The position numbers and the translations under genes are program-made. This document shows positions 13,873 through 21,351 of a stretch of DNA of 22,097 bases, piece by piece (the first letter of the stretch is position 1; each line of letters starts with the position of its first letter). Source of the stretch: a virus; the IMG/VR virus record IMGVR_UViG_3300042295_000322, positions 1 through 22,097 of that record; one strand, given 5' to 3'. Under the pieces are notes generated by a model. It ran no database searches, was not told where the DNA came from, and saw only the letters and a program-made list of their open reading frames with translations.

Positions 13873-15940
13873 AAATCTCACTGTCAAAAACTTTATGAGC
13901 GTGGGCAATGCCACGCAAGGTATTGACTTTGATCGCAACGACCTTACACTGGTCCTGGGCGAGAATCTTGACTTAGGCGGTGACGGGTCACGCAACGGTA
14001 CAGGTAAAACTACTATCATTAATGCCTTAAGTTATGCATTGTACGGGCAGGCCTTAAGTAATATACGTAAAGACAATCTTGTTAACAAAACCAACGGTAA
14101 GAACATGCTGGTGAGCCTGGACTTTGTCATTGGGGGTCAAGAGTACAAAATTGAACGTGGACGCAAACCCAACGTGCTACGATTCTATGTCAACAACGAA
14201 GCACAAGTGTCTACTGACGAAGCACAAGGCGATAGCCGCGAAACACAAGATGCAATTGAACGTGTGATGAATATGAGTCATGACATGTTCAAACATGTGT
14301 TGGCACTGAACACTTATACCGAACCGTTCTTGAGTTTAAAAGCCAACGACCAACGCAACATCATTGAGCAGTTGTTGGGTATCACCTTGCTGAGCGAACG
14401 TGCAGACGCTATCAAAGAACTCAACCGGCAGACCAAAGACAGCATTTCACAAGAAGAATTCCGTATCCGTGCCGAACAAGAAGCCAACAAGCGCATTGAA
14501 GAACAGATCGAAAGTTTGAAACGCAGGCAAGTGCTTTGGCAAAAGAAATACGATAGTGATGTGGCGTACCTTGTGGCACAGTATGATGACCTAGCCAAGA
14601 TTGACATCGAAGTAGAACTGCTGGCTCACAAAGATCTAGCTGTGTGGACCACAAGGAAACAACAACAAGATGCGTATACCGCTCTAGTTGGTCGACAAAC
14701 TGCTTGGAAACAAAAACAACAAAAAGATATCAGCGAGTTGGAACTAACTTACAACAATCTCAGCCATATTGATATCACAGCTGAACTACAAGCACATGTA
14801 GACTTGGCTGCTTACACACAACGATCTAAAGACATTACTGACCTTGAGAAACTGATTGCCAGGTGTGTTGCCGACGAAGCTCGAGAACAAAAAGTCATTG
14901 ATAAACTCAAAACCGAAATTGAAGAACTAAAAAATCACAAGTGTTATGCTTGCGGACAAGACTTCCATGACGCCAATCACGAAACAGTGTTGGCAACAAA
15001 AGAGAAAGCCCTACAAGAGTCTGCACTGCAGGCGTTGAGTACTAATGGTCAATGGATGGAAAATACAGATGCATTGACTGCATTAGGTGTGCTGGGTGCA
15101 AAACCTACCACACACTATCGAACAGAAACAGAAGCTATTCGACATTCCAGTGAGTTGGAAAACATTCAACACAAGATTGATGCCAAACGTGCAGAAACAG
15201 ATCCCTATGCTGAACAACTGGCAGAGCACACACCTGTAGAAGTTGGCACACAGCCTGTTACACATTACGATACAGAAGCACAGGCAGTTGATCATCGTAG
15301 TCGTATGAACACCCTGCTGACACAGATTGCTACCAAAGGCGAGGAACGGGATCCGTACACAGAACAGATTACAGAAATGCAACAACAAGCCCTGCAAACT
15401 GTCAGCTACGATGCACTCAATGATCTCACAAGATTACAAGAACATCAAGACTTCTTGCTCAAACTGTTGACATCAAAAGATAGTTTTGTACGCAAGAAGA
15501 TCATTGATCAAAACTTGAGTTATTTGAATGCACGCCTTACACACTATTTGGATCGTATTGGCTTGCCACACACTGTGAAGTTTCAAAACGATCTGAGTGT
15601 GATGATTGAAGAACTAGGTCGTGAACTAGACTTTGATAACTTGAGTCGCGGAGAACGCAATCGACTTATCCTATCAATGTCATGGGCATTCCGTGACGTA
15701 TGGGAAAGTTTGTACAGCCCAATCAACTTGTTGTTCATTGACGAATTGATTGACAACGGACTAGACACACAGGGTGTGGAAAATGCCCTGGCTCTGCTAA
15801 AGAAGATGAGTCGTGAACGCCATAAGAGTATATGGCTTGTTAGTCATAGAGACGAACTTGCTGGTCGTGTAGAGAACATTCTCAAAGTAATCAAAGAGAA
15901 TGGCTTCACCAGTTATAATACGGATATAGAACTAGCGTAA
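13859..15940 (+). CDS. 46: Recombination endonuclease subunit gp46 (Rad50/SbcC-like ATPase)
   Basis: A 693-residue SMC-type ATPase. The N-terminal half-site has the opening IKNLTVKNFMSVGN and a Walker A around SRNGTGKTT (K50; note Ser at the usual Ala/Gly position). Long charged coiled coils follow, about residues 180-540, with a zinc hook CYAC at 362-365 near the middle. The C-terminal half-site has the ABC signature LSRGERNRL and Walker B LLFIDELIDNGLD, then the switch His in WLVSHRDE. Length is somewhat above T4 gp46 (560 aa) because of longer coils. With gp47 it resects DNA ends during recombination-dependent replication. The start is TTG with GGAG six bases upstream, overlapping the previous gene by 14 bases. 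Its base composition matches gp47 rather than the AT-richer gene before it. Confidence 0.93.
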   Translation: MIQIKNLTVKNFMSVGNATQGIDFDRNDLTLVLGENLDLGGDGSRNGTGKTTIINALSYALYGQALSNIRKDNLVNKTNGKNMLVSLDFVIGGQEYKIERGRKPNVLRFYVNNEAQVSTDEAQGDSRETQDAIERVMNMSHDMFKHVLALNTYTEPFLSLKANDQRNIIEQLLGITLLSERADAIKELNRQTKDSISQEEFRIRAEQEANKRIEEQIESLKRRQVLWQKKYDSDVAYLVAQYDDLAKIDIEVELLAHKDLAVWTTRKQQQDAYTALVGRQTAWKQKQQKDISELELTYNNLSHIDITAELQAHVDLAAYTQRSKDITDLEKLIARCVADEAREQKVIDKLKTEIEELKNHKCYACGQDFHDANHETVLATKEKALQESALQALSTNGQWMENTDALTALGVLGAKPTTHYRTETEAIRHSSELENIQHKIDAKRAETDPYAEQLAEHTPVEVGTQPVTHYDTEAQAVDHRSRMNTLLTQIATKGEERDPYTEQITEMQQQALQTVSYDALNDLTRLQEHQDFLLKLLTSKDSFVRKKIIDQNLSYLNARLTHYLDRIGLPHTVKFQNDLSVMIEELGRELDFDNLSRGERNRLILSMSWAFRDVWESLYSPINLLFIDELIDNGLDTQGVENALALLKKMSRERHKSIWLVSHRDELAGRVENILKVIKENGFTSYNTDIELA

Positions 15941-15942
15941 TC

Positions 15943-17442
15943 ATGTTTGCAATTATTTTATCTGTTCCAAGAATTGCCGCATTGCGACCAGCGGCGGCGC
16001 CAAGTATCATAAAATCTTTATTGCAGAAGCGTGGCCTTGATTCTAAAATATTAGATATTAATTTAGATTTTCATAGTAACTTTAGAAAATTACATGGAGA
16101 AAAATTATTTTGGAAACTTGATGATTACTTTTTTAATTATCAGATTAATTTAGATCAAGATGAACTGAGGTTATACACTGATTGGATGACCGAGTGGGTT
16201 TACAGAATTAAAAAGTATAATCCTAATTGGCTAATGGTTAGTGTGTTTACCTGGCAGGCGCAAAGATTTACTAGAGATTTTTTATCTCTTTGGAAACAAC
16301 ACACAGACATTCCAGTTGTTATCGGCGGTCAAGGGTTAGTTCGTTGCGAAAATGGAAGTTACGCTGATCGACCCGAGTTTGCATACGAACTAAAACAAAA
16401 AGGATTAATTGCCCATTGGGTAAGAGGCGAAGTTGAAACCACTATAGATTCATTAATATCAGGCAAGTTTGATGCACTAGGGATTGATTCAGATAACTTT
16501 GCTGAGAGGAGTGACGTCAACGCCCACGAGTTTATGAACTTTGACGACTTTGATATTAAAAAATATTACAGCGGATATGAAAATGGTGTGCTACCAATGG
16601 AAACCAGTCGCGGGTGTGTTCGCAACTGTATGTTTTGCGATATTCCTACTATGCACGGAGGATATAGGTATAAAACAGGTGAACGGTTGTTTAACGAACT
16701 AGTACACTACTATGAAAAGTACGGAGTTCGTGACTTTTTCTTTCATGATGCTTTATGTAACGGAAGTGTCAAAGATTTTAGAATATTCAATCGTAAACTT
16801 ATTGAATATTACGAAAAACATAATCTTCCCGATCGCTATTTCAAATATAGTAGCCACTACATTGTTCGCAGTGAGCAGATGATGCAGGAGCGAGACTATG
16901 AATTAATGGGAAGAGGTGGAGCCGAATGTATGGTCATTGGCGTTGAATCAGGAAGCGACCGTGTAAAAGAACATATGAGAAAAGGGTTCACTAACATTGA
17001 TTTAGACTTTACTATGAAGATGTTTAGTAAGCATGGAGTTAATGCTTATTTTCTTATTATTGTTGGTTTTCCCACAGAAACTCGAGAGGACTTTGACCAA
17101 ACACTTGACATGTTGCGTAAATATCAGCCATATGTTGCTGATGGTACCATTATAGGTGTAAACTTAGGAACTACCTTGACAATCGAAGAAGGTACTCCAA
17201 TTTGGTCAGAGTATCCATTACTTAACATAGTAGGAGTTAATGGAAATAGACCCGAGGGACCTGATTGGAAATGTTTGGATAATCCTACACTTAGTTACAA
17301 AGAGCGCATTCATCGTAGAATTGAAGCACAAGAAGTAGCAGTTAAGTTAGGGTATACTTTCTGGAAAGGTGACGACCAACTCAAAGTGTTAATGGACAAC
17401 TATAAAAGTCGCCTTGACCGATTAGCAGGAGTGATTCATTAA
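15943..17442 (+). CDS. Radical SAM enzyme with cobalamin-binding-like N-terminal domain
   Basis: A 499-residue protein. Residues 1-190 have the layout of a B12-binding (BchE-type) domain: PRIAALRPAAAPSIIKSLLQ, a KILDIN strand, WLMVSVFTWQA, VVIGGQGLVR and WVRGEVE. The cobalamin-ligating DxHxxG signature is not visible, so cobalamin binding is doubtful. The radical SAM core follows, with the iron-sulfur motif C225-x3-C229-x2-C232 in SRGCVRNCMFC, then VIGVESGSDRVKEHMRKGF and YFLIIVGFPTETREDFDQTL, both typical of this class. Family members methylate or rearrange unreactive carbons; the substrate here is unknown. It starts 2 bases after gp46, and its stop overlaps the next ATG by one base. It is AT-rich compared with gp46, like the amidinotransferase, suggesting separate acquisition. 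Confidence 0.85.
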   Translation: MFAIILSVPRIAALRPAAAPSIIKSLLQKRGLDSKILDINLDFHSNFRKLHGEKLFWKLDDYFFNYQINLDQDELRLYTDWMTEWVYRIKKYNPNWLMVSVFTWQAQRFTRDFLSLWKQHTDIPVVIGGQGLVRCENGSYADRPEFAYELKQKGLIAHWVRGEVETTIDSLISGKFDALGIDSDNFAERSDVNAHEFMNFDDFDIKKYYSGYENGVLPMETSRGCVRNCMFCDIPTMHGGYRYKTGERLFNELVHYYEKYGVRDFFFHDALCNGSVKDFRIFNRKLIEYYEKHNLPDRYFKYSSHYIVRSEQMMQERDYELMGRGGAECMVIGVESGSDRVKEHMRKGFTNIDLDFTMKMFSKHGVNAYFLIIVGFPTETREDFDQTLDMLRKYQPYVADGTIIGVNLGTTLTIEEGTPIWSEYPLLNIVGVNGNRPEGPDWKCLDNPTLSYKERIHRRIEAQEVAVKLGYTFWKGDDQLKVLMDNYKSRLDRLAGVIH

Positions 17443-17987
17443 TGCACTTAATAATTGATTTTGAAATTGGTGACCAGTTGGGCACTCCTTTAATTAAAAT
17501 TCTAATAGATGATTATATAATCTTGTACGAAGGTCCGGCAATACCACAATTTAATCGTGAATTTGATATTGGCTACAGCGAACACGAACTTAAAATTGTA
17601 CACTTTGGCAAAACAGACACTGATCATCTTTACAATCCTGATGGGTCAATTGCTGTGGACAAATATGTTTACATCAAGTCTATCACAATCGACCAGGTAC
17701 GACTGACTGACACTGAGTTACAGATTGGTCAATTTTGGCCAGTATATGGTCTGTCCTACATTTCAGATATGGTAGATTCTGGTCAAGAATTACCTTCGTA
17801 CATAGCCCCTAATTTATATCTAGGGCACAACGGCACATGGCGGTATACATTTTTCTACCCTTTCATTGATTGGATTATTGAATGCCGCAAAAAAGATAGG
17901 CTAAGTCTGGATAATACTATTTTTAAAACTAGTGCATCTGTGTTGCAAGAAGCTAAAAATTTTTTCAAAGATTTACCTGAGATTTAA
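17442..17987 (+). CDS. Protein of unknown function (181 aa) between two radical SAM genes
   Basis: I do not recognise the family. The chain looks mostly beta: alternating strands such as HLIIDFEIGD, IKILIDDYIILYEG, ELKIVHFGK, VYIKSITIDQVRL. It continues with GQFWPVYGLSYISDM, then LYLGHNGTWRYTFFYPFIDW and a helical tail ending KNFFKDLPEI. The first 120 residues could be a jelly-roll or carbohydrate-binding-like sandwich, an impression from strand pattern only. There is no signal peptide or catalytic motif. It is joined to the upstream radical SAM gene by TAATG and sits 3 bases before the rSAM-SDR fusion. It is therefore co-translated with both and may be a partner, scaffold or substrate. A substrate role would need post-translational modification, which is speculative. 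Confidence 0.7.
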   Translation: MHLIIDFEIGDQLGTPLIKILIDDYIILYEGPAIPQFNREFDIGYSEHELKIVHFGKTDTDHLYNPDGSIAVDKYVYIKSITIDQVRLTDTELQIGQFWPVYGLSYISDMVDSGQELPSYIAPNLYLGHNGTWRYTFFYPFIDWIIECRKKDRLSLDNTIFKTSASVLQEAKNFFKDLPEI

Positions 17988-17990
17988 AAA

Positions 17991-19697
17991 ATGTTCGATT
18001 TTAATGTTATTGACGAGTACCAGATTGAAGTAACCACTTACTGCAATGCCGCGTGTCCGCAATGTCCTCGCAACGTCAATGGTGGTGTGCTTAACCCATA
18101 TCTTAAACTTGAACACCTTCCTAGGCAGGTAATAGACCGTGCGTTTACTGAAGAACTATGCAATCGATTAAGACAAGTGTTCTTCTGTGGCAGTTACGGT
18201 GATCCTATTATGCATCCAGAATTCCTGGATATCTTGCGTGACTTTAGACGCAAGTGTCCTACACTTTGGTTATACATACACACCAATGGTAGCGCACACG
18301 ATACAGAATACTGGACCGAGATGGCCAAGATTATCGGTGGCTTCGGGCAAATAGATTTTAACATTGACGGTCTTGCTGATACCAACCACTTGTATAGACG
18401 CAACACTGACTTTGACAAGATTATCAGCAATGCCACTGCATACATTACCGCAGGCGGCCGTGCAGTATGGAACTACATTATATTTGAACATAATCAACAT
18501 CAAGTCAATCAGGCACAAAAGTTAAGTGTCAGTCTAGGCTTTCGAGATTTTAAATATCGTGCCACTGGTAGATTCTTAAACCACAACACCATGGAAGAAT
18601 TTTCAGAGTGGCCTGTACAAAATCGGCAAGGACAAACAGAGTATGTTATAAAACCCACTGCTCTACCGCAATACAAAAACAAAAGCATTAATATACTGCC
18701 AGATTTAAAAAAACAATACCCAAATATTAAAGAATACTTTGCCAACACAGAAATTTGTTGTGACTCACTAAAAGGCAACAAAGTTGCTATTAATGCCGCA
18801 GGACTTGTGTTGCCGTGCAATATGTTAAATCACAATCTTAGTGACGCTAGGTTCCGTGATCAATCTGTGCTGCCGTGTAGTAATGATTTAAGCACAGTGG
18901 ATGGAGAGAATCAAGTACAAGAATTTGTCAACCGCCACGGTGCTGACAACTTAAACATACATCATCGTTCACTGGAACAGGTGTTTACTAACTCTTTTTG
19001 GGTAGACCTTGTGAACAGTTGGAAGTATAATACATTTCCTGAGCGACTGTTTGAATGCGCACTAACCTGCGGCAAGCAGTTTCAAAAGGTATGGGATCAA
19101 ACAAAAATGAACAAAACATTCTTAATCACTGGTGGTAATCGTGGCCTGGGGCTACAGTTGGTACAGACCTTTGGTGGAACTAGTATTAGCCGTACGCAAG
19201 GTTACGACATTACCAAACATGCCAAAGAAATTGCAGAAATAAGTTTAGACTTTGATGTGTTTGTTAACAATGCATTCGACGGTCCACCACAAGAAGACTG
19301 GGCTAACTTTGCACAATCACAAATATACATGGCTGTGTACGATGCATGGAAAACAGCAAGAAAAACTGGGCATATCATTAACATTGGCAGCACAGGCAGC
19401 AAAAGTATTGTTGCTCCCGAGCCTCGTTTTGAAACATATAGAATTAGCAAGGCAGCATTAGAACACGCAAGTCGTCAAGGCACACAGGCATTTAAACAAA
19501 ACATTGTACCATTTAAAACAATACTTATTACATTAGATAGACTAGATACAGAACTTAGTCGTAGCCGGCCCAATTGGACTGGCAACGGCGTTAATTTAAA
19601 CGACATCAGCAACTTTATACAATACGCTACCGCAGTCAGTTCAAATACTGTGATAGAAGAGGCAACTTTTTACGTAAACTTTGATCATAAGGCATAA
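17991..19697 (+). CDS. Radical SAM/SPASM enzyme fused to a short-chain dehydrogenase (SDR)
   Basis: A 568-residue two-part protein. Residues 1-365 form a radical SAM enzyme: C18-x3-C22-x2-C25 (TYCNAACPQC), FFCGSYGDPIMHPEF, LYIHTNG, DFNIDGLADTNHLYRRNTDF. A SPASM-like cysteine set follows at C256, C257, C276, C296, C356 and C360, suited to extra iron-sulfur clusters. Residues 373-568 form an SDR domain: TGGNRGLG (380-387) for the nucleotide, NNA at 426-428, Ser467, and Tyr483-x3-Lys487 in YRISK. Both active sites look intact. SPASM enzymes commonly modify peptides or nucleosides, and SDRs oxidise alcohols or reduce carbonyls, so a two-step modification on one substrate is plausible. Met373 (ATG at 19107) begins the SDR exactly, so separate initiation is possible. 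It sits 3 bases after the 181-aa gene. Confidence 0.85.
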   Translation: MFDFNVIDEYQIEVTTYCNAACPQCPRNVNGGVLNPYLKLEHLPRQVIDRAFTEELCNRLRQVFFCGSYGDPIMHPEFLDILRDFRRKCPTLWLYIHTNGSAHDTEYWTEMAKIIGGFGQIDFNIDGLADTNHLYRRNTDFDKIISNATAYITAGGRAVWNYIIFEHNQHQVNQAQKLSVSLGFRDFKYRATGRFLNHNTMEEFSEWPVQNRQGQTEYVIKPTALPQYKNKSINILPDLKKQYPNIKEYFANTEICCDSLKGNKVAINAAGLVLPCNMLNHNLSDARFRDQSVLPCSNDLSTVDGENQVQEFVNRHGADNLNIHHRSLEQVFTNSFWVDLVNSWKYNTFPERLFECALTCGKQFQKVWDQTKMNKTFLITGGNRGLGLQLVQTFGGTSISRTQGYDITKHAKEIAEISLDFDVFVNNAFDGPPQEDWANFAQSQIYMAVYDAWKTARKTGHIINIGSTGSKSIVAPEPRFETYRISKAALEHASRQGTQAFKQNIVPFKTILITLDRLDTELSRSRPNWTGNGVNLNDISNFIQYATAVSSNTVIEEATFYVNFDHKA

Positions 19698-19728
19698 CTA
19701 TACAGCAAGGATAAATCGCATACAACAC

Positions 19729-20157
19729 ATGACATGGTTATATCAAGATACCCCAATCGAGACGTTGCCCGAAGAGTGTGTTGGATTTGTTTACTTGATT
19801 ACAAATAATCTCACTGGTCGCAAGTACATAGGCAAAAAATTAGCAAAATTTAGCAAAACAACTTACAAAACTGTAAAACAAAAGAACGGCACAAAGAAGA
19901 AGAAAAAGATACGATCAAAGGTCGACTCAGACTGGAGAGAGTACTATGGGTCAAGCCCAGAATTGACTTCAGACATCGAAAAACTAGGCACCGAAAACTT
20001 CACTAGAGAAATACTTTACTATTGCAACTCAAAGTCAGAATGTAGTTACATTGAGGCAAGAGAACAATTCGCAAGACAAGTATTGGAATCACGAGATTAT
20101 TACAACGGCCACATACAAGTGCGTGTGCATGGCTCTCATATAATAAACAAACTGTAA
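19729..20157 (+). CDS. GIY-YIG nuclease, SegE-like
   Basis: A 142-residue protein from ATG 19729 (MTWLYQDTPIETLPEECVGF). Upstream in-frame codons give no family residues. The GIY-YIG module is VYL at 21-23 and YIG at 33-35 within FVYLITNNLTGRKYIGKKL, followed by a basic Lys-rich loop (48-64), SDWREYYGSS and the catalytic-type Glu near 109 in SYIEAREQF. This exact layout is widespread in T4-like marine phages as a stand-alone SegE-like nuclease of unproven function. Some Seg nucleases promote their own spread between phage genomes. It is the last rightward gene, 31 bases after the rSAM-SDR stop, and is followed at once by the structured non-coding stretch. That combination is notable because GIY-YIG genes often travel with RNA elements. 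Confidence 0.85.
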   Translation: MTWLYQDTPIETLPEECVGFVYLITNNLTGRKYIGKKLAKFSKTTYKTVKQKNGTKKKKKIRSKVDSDWREYYGSSPELTSDIEKLGTENFTREILYYCNSKSECSYIEAREQFARQVLESRDYYNGHIQVRVHGSHIINKL

Positions 20158-20471
20158 GGCAACGATTACGACACTGTGTTGGGCGATGTGGCTCAACTCC
20201 ATTGAGGATTGGTGAGATACCCAATTCAGACTTGGACGTCAAAGGCAATTGCTAACTTAAGGCAACAAATGGTCGGGGATATGTGAAAAAGATACAACCC
20301 CAGCTCATAGGACTTGGATCTATATCGGGTTACTAGGGTTCCGTTGATATGTGAAGCTTGAGTAGGGGGTACCGGTCAACCGCCTCCGCGTAGGAAACTA
20401 CAATCTCATTACGATAGATGACTGCTATACTCAGATAATGGCGTTTTTTGTTCACCGTGCATACGGTGAAC
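20158..20471 (+). ncRNA. Candidate structured non-coding RNA, no known family
   Basis: No convincing reading frame exists here, but many paired segments do. There is an outer stem 20178-20183/20220-20225 enclosing CTCAA/TTGAG (20192-20196/20202-20206), and GGGG/CCCC at 20275-20278/20298-20301. CTCA/TGAG (20304-20307/20359-20362) encloses ATATC/GATAT (20322-20326/20346-20350). A hairpin at 20365-20387 has a five-pair GC-rich lower stem, a UAC bulge and CGG/CCG closed by UCAA. GTAG-GAAA-CTAC at 20390-20401 has a GNRA tetraloop. A perfect 9-bp hairpin with loop GCAT lies at 20450-20471, just after six Ts at 20444-20449. GATATGTGAA occurs twice (20278, 20346). I could not match it to tmRNA, RNase P RNA, group I intron core or tRNA. 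Strand is inferred from the gene upstream. Confidence 0.45.
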
Positions 20472-20520
20472 TATGACCACGTAATCTAGATAATAGCTTA
20501 AATCGCTTCGCTCAAGAATT

Positions 20521-20551
20521 AAAAAAACATTGACGAGCAAAGCGAGTCAAT
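20521..20551 (-). terminator. Rho-independent terminator for the leftward right-end genes
   Basis: On the minus strand a stem ATTGAC/GTCAAT (20546-20551 with 20529-20534), extended inward through tandem mismatches to GC pairs and a three-base loop, is followed by G and seven Ts (20527-20521). It lies about 30 bases past the stop of the DUF6614-like gene. The rightward direction lacks a T run here. Confidence 0.7.
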
Positions 20552-20571
20552 AGAACTTCGTTAGAAGTTCT
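20552..20571. other. Perfect 8-bp hairpin next to the terminator
   Basis: AGAACTTC at 20552-20559 pairs perfectly with GAAGTTCT at 20564-20571 around the loop GTTA. It lies 9 bases past the leftward stop codon and directly before the terminator stem. It has no adjacent T run of its own, so it may protect the mRNA end or act as part of a tandem terminator. Confidence 0.6.
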
Positions 20572-20579
20572 TGAATGTG

Positions 20580-20918
20580 TTAGACAAATGTATCTGGCCA
20601 ATCACGAAACAATGCATGTTGAATTGTTCCCGACACAAATTGATTGAATGACTTGTGTTTAGATTCTAGTTCTCCTGACAACGGAGCAACACGTCGAAAT
20701 GCTTCATCCATTTGAGCCATGTCTCGAAACTCCATCAGTATCATCCATTCAGGCATGTCAGCAATACTACGGAAACCCATTTTACAACGAGTAATACGAT
20801 AGTCTTCCATCTTGCCTTCTGATTTCAAATGATCAAAGAAACTTTTCATTCCGTTAACCCAGTCCAAGTCTGAGATGTCGCCTTCTTTGTCTGCCCAAAT
20901 TGTGTATAAGTCTGCCAT
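20580..20918 (-). CDS. Small alpha/beta protein, DUF6614-like
   Basis: A 112-residue protein from the ATG at 20918 (MADLYTIWADKEGDISDLDW). The longer frame upstream overlaps the previous gene and is rejected. The layout is strand, helix (WVNGMKSFFDHLKSEGKM), strand (YRITRCKMGFR), strand (EWMILMEFRDM), then helix (AQMDEAFRRVAPLSGELESK). This is a dimeric alpha/beta-barrel (ferredoxin-like) pattern and resembles the DUF6614 family of alphaproteobacterial proteins as I recall them. Function is unknown. It begins one base after the stop of the GNAT-like gene (TAACATG), so the two are coupled, and it ends just before the terminator. A bacterial-type small protein in a phage suggests a captured host gene. 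Confidence 0.65.
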   Translation of the reverse strand: MADLYTIWADKEGDISDLDWVNGMKSFFDHLKSEGKMEDYRITRCKMGFRSIADMPEWMILMEFRDMAQMDEAFRRVAPLSGELESKHKSFNQFVSGTIQHALFRDWPDTFV

Positions 20919-20919
20919 G

Positions 20920-21351
20920 TTATAGTGGTCCAAGTATTTCAAAACCTTCAAGGTCCTGTTTGTACAAGTGCGCTTGATCCAAGTACAAGTACTCAAATCC
21001 TCGCTCTCTGTAAATTGCACACTCTGTTTGTAAGCTCGTAATACCCAGACGTAGTCGAGGTTGACGATAGTTCCAAGCAAACTGTGCGGCTAATAAATTT
21101 TTGTTGTCATAGCGTTTCATCATGGAAAACGCTACTAATTCGTTGTTGTCTCTGTAGCCAATGAGATCCATTCCAGGCTCTGTGAACTGGCTGTCAAACA
21201 ACGGCATTACACTGCTAAAGTGTTTGTAAATGCAATAGGTTCGGTAGATATCTTGTAGTTGGGCAATGTTGGGTTCGGTAATGTAGAACCAATCCACCCG
21301 GGGCTTATATGTTGTTTTTTCTAGATTAATACGTGCAAACTGGTAAGTCAT
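20920..21351 (-). CDS. GNAT-fold protein resembling arginyltransferase C-terminal domains
   Basis: A 143-residue protein from the ATG at 21351, which overlaps the previous stop as ATGA. The C-terminal half has the GNAT/Ate1-type series: DLIGYRDNNELVAFSMMKRY, then AAQFAWNYRQPRLRLGITSL, then ECAIYRERGFEYLYLDQAHL. In arginyl-tRNA-protein transferases and related GNAT acyltransferases this region holds the strand-helix pair that binds the acyl or aminoacyl donor. The N-terminal part (VDWFYITEPNIAQLQDIYRT) is short, so the N-terminal Cys-rich domain of true Ate1 is absent. It may transfer an acyl or aminoacyl group to a protein or small molecule; donor and acceptor are unknown. It sits between an unknown gene and the DUF6614-like gene in a coupled set downstream of a gp26-like gene. 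Confidence 0.6.
   Translation of the reverse strand: MTYQFARINLEKTTYKPRVDWFYITEPNIAQLQDIYRTYCIYKHFSSVMPLFDSQFTEPGMDLIGYRDNNELVAFSMMKRYDNKNLLAAQFAWNYRQPRLRLGITSLQTECAIYRERGFEYLYLDQAHLYKQDLEGFEILGPL

Noticed and set aside
20158-20471. Possible tmRNA, group I intron or tRNA in the non-coding stretch
   Set aside because: I see no tRNA-like acceptor/T-arm with CCA, no tmRNA tag frame, and no clear group I P7 core. Only a generic structured RNA is claimed.
20450-20471. Perfect 9-bp hairpin considered as a terminator for the rightward genes
   Set aside because: The T run lies before the hairpin, not after it, on the plus strand, and on the minus strand it is followed by As. It is kept only as part of the RNA candidate.
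20919-21080. N-terminal extension of the DUF6614-like gene up to 21080
   Set aside because: The extra 54 residues overlap the GNAT-like gene in another frame and read as shadow sequence. The ATG at 20918 directly follows the upstream stop and starts the family-like region.
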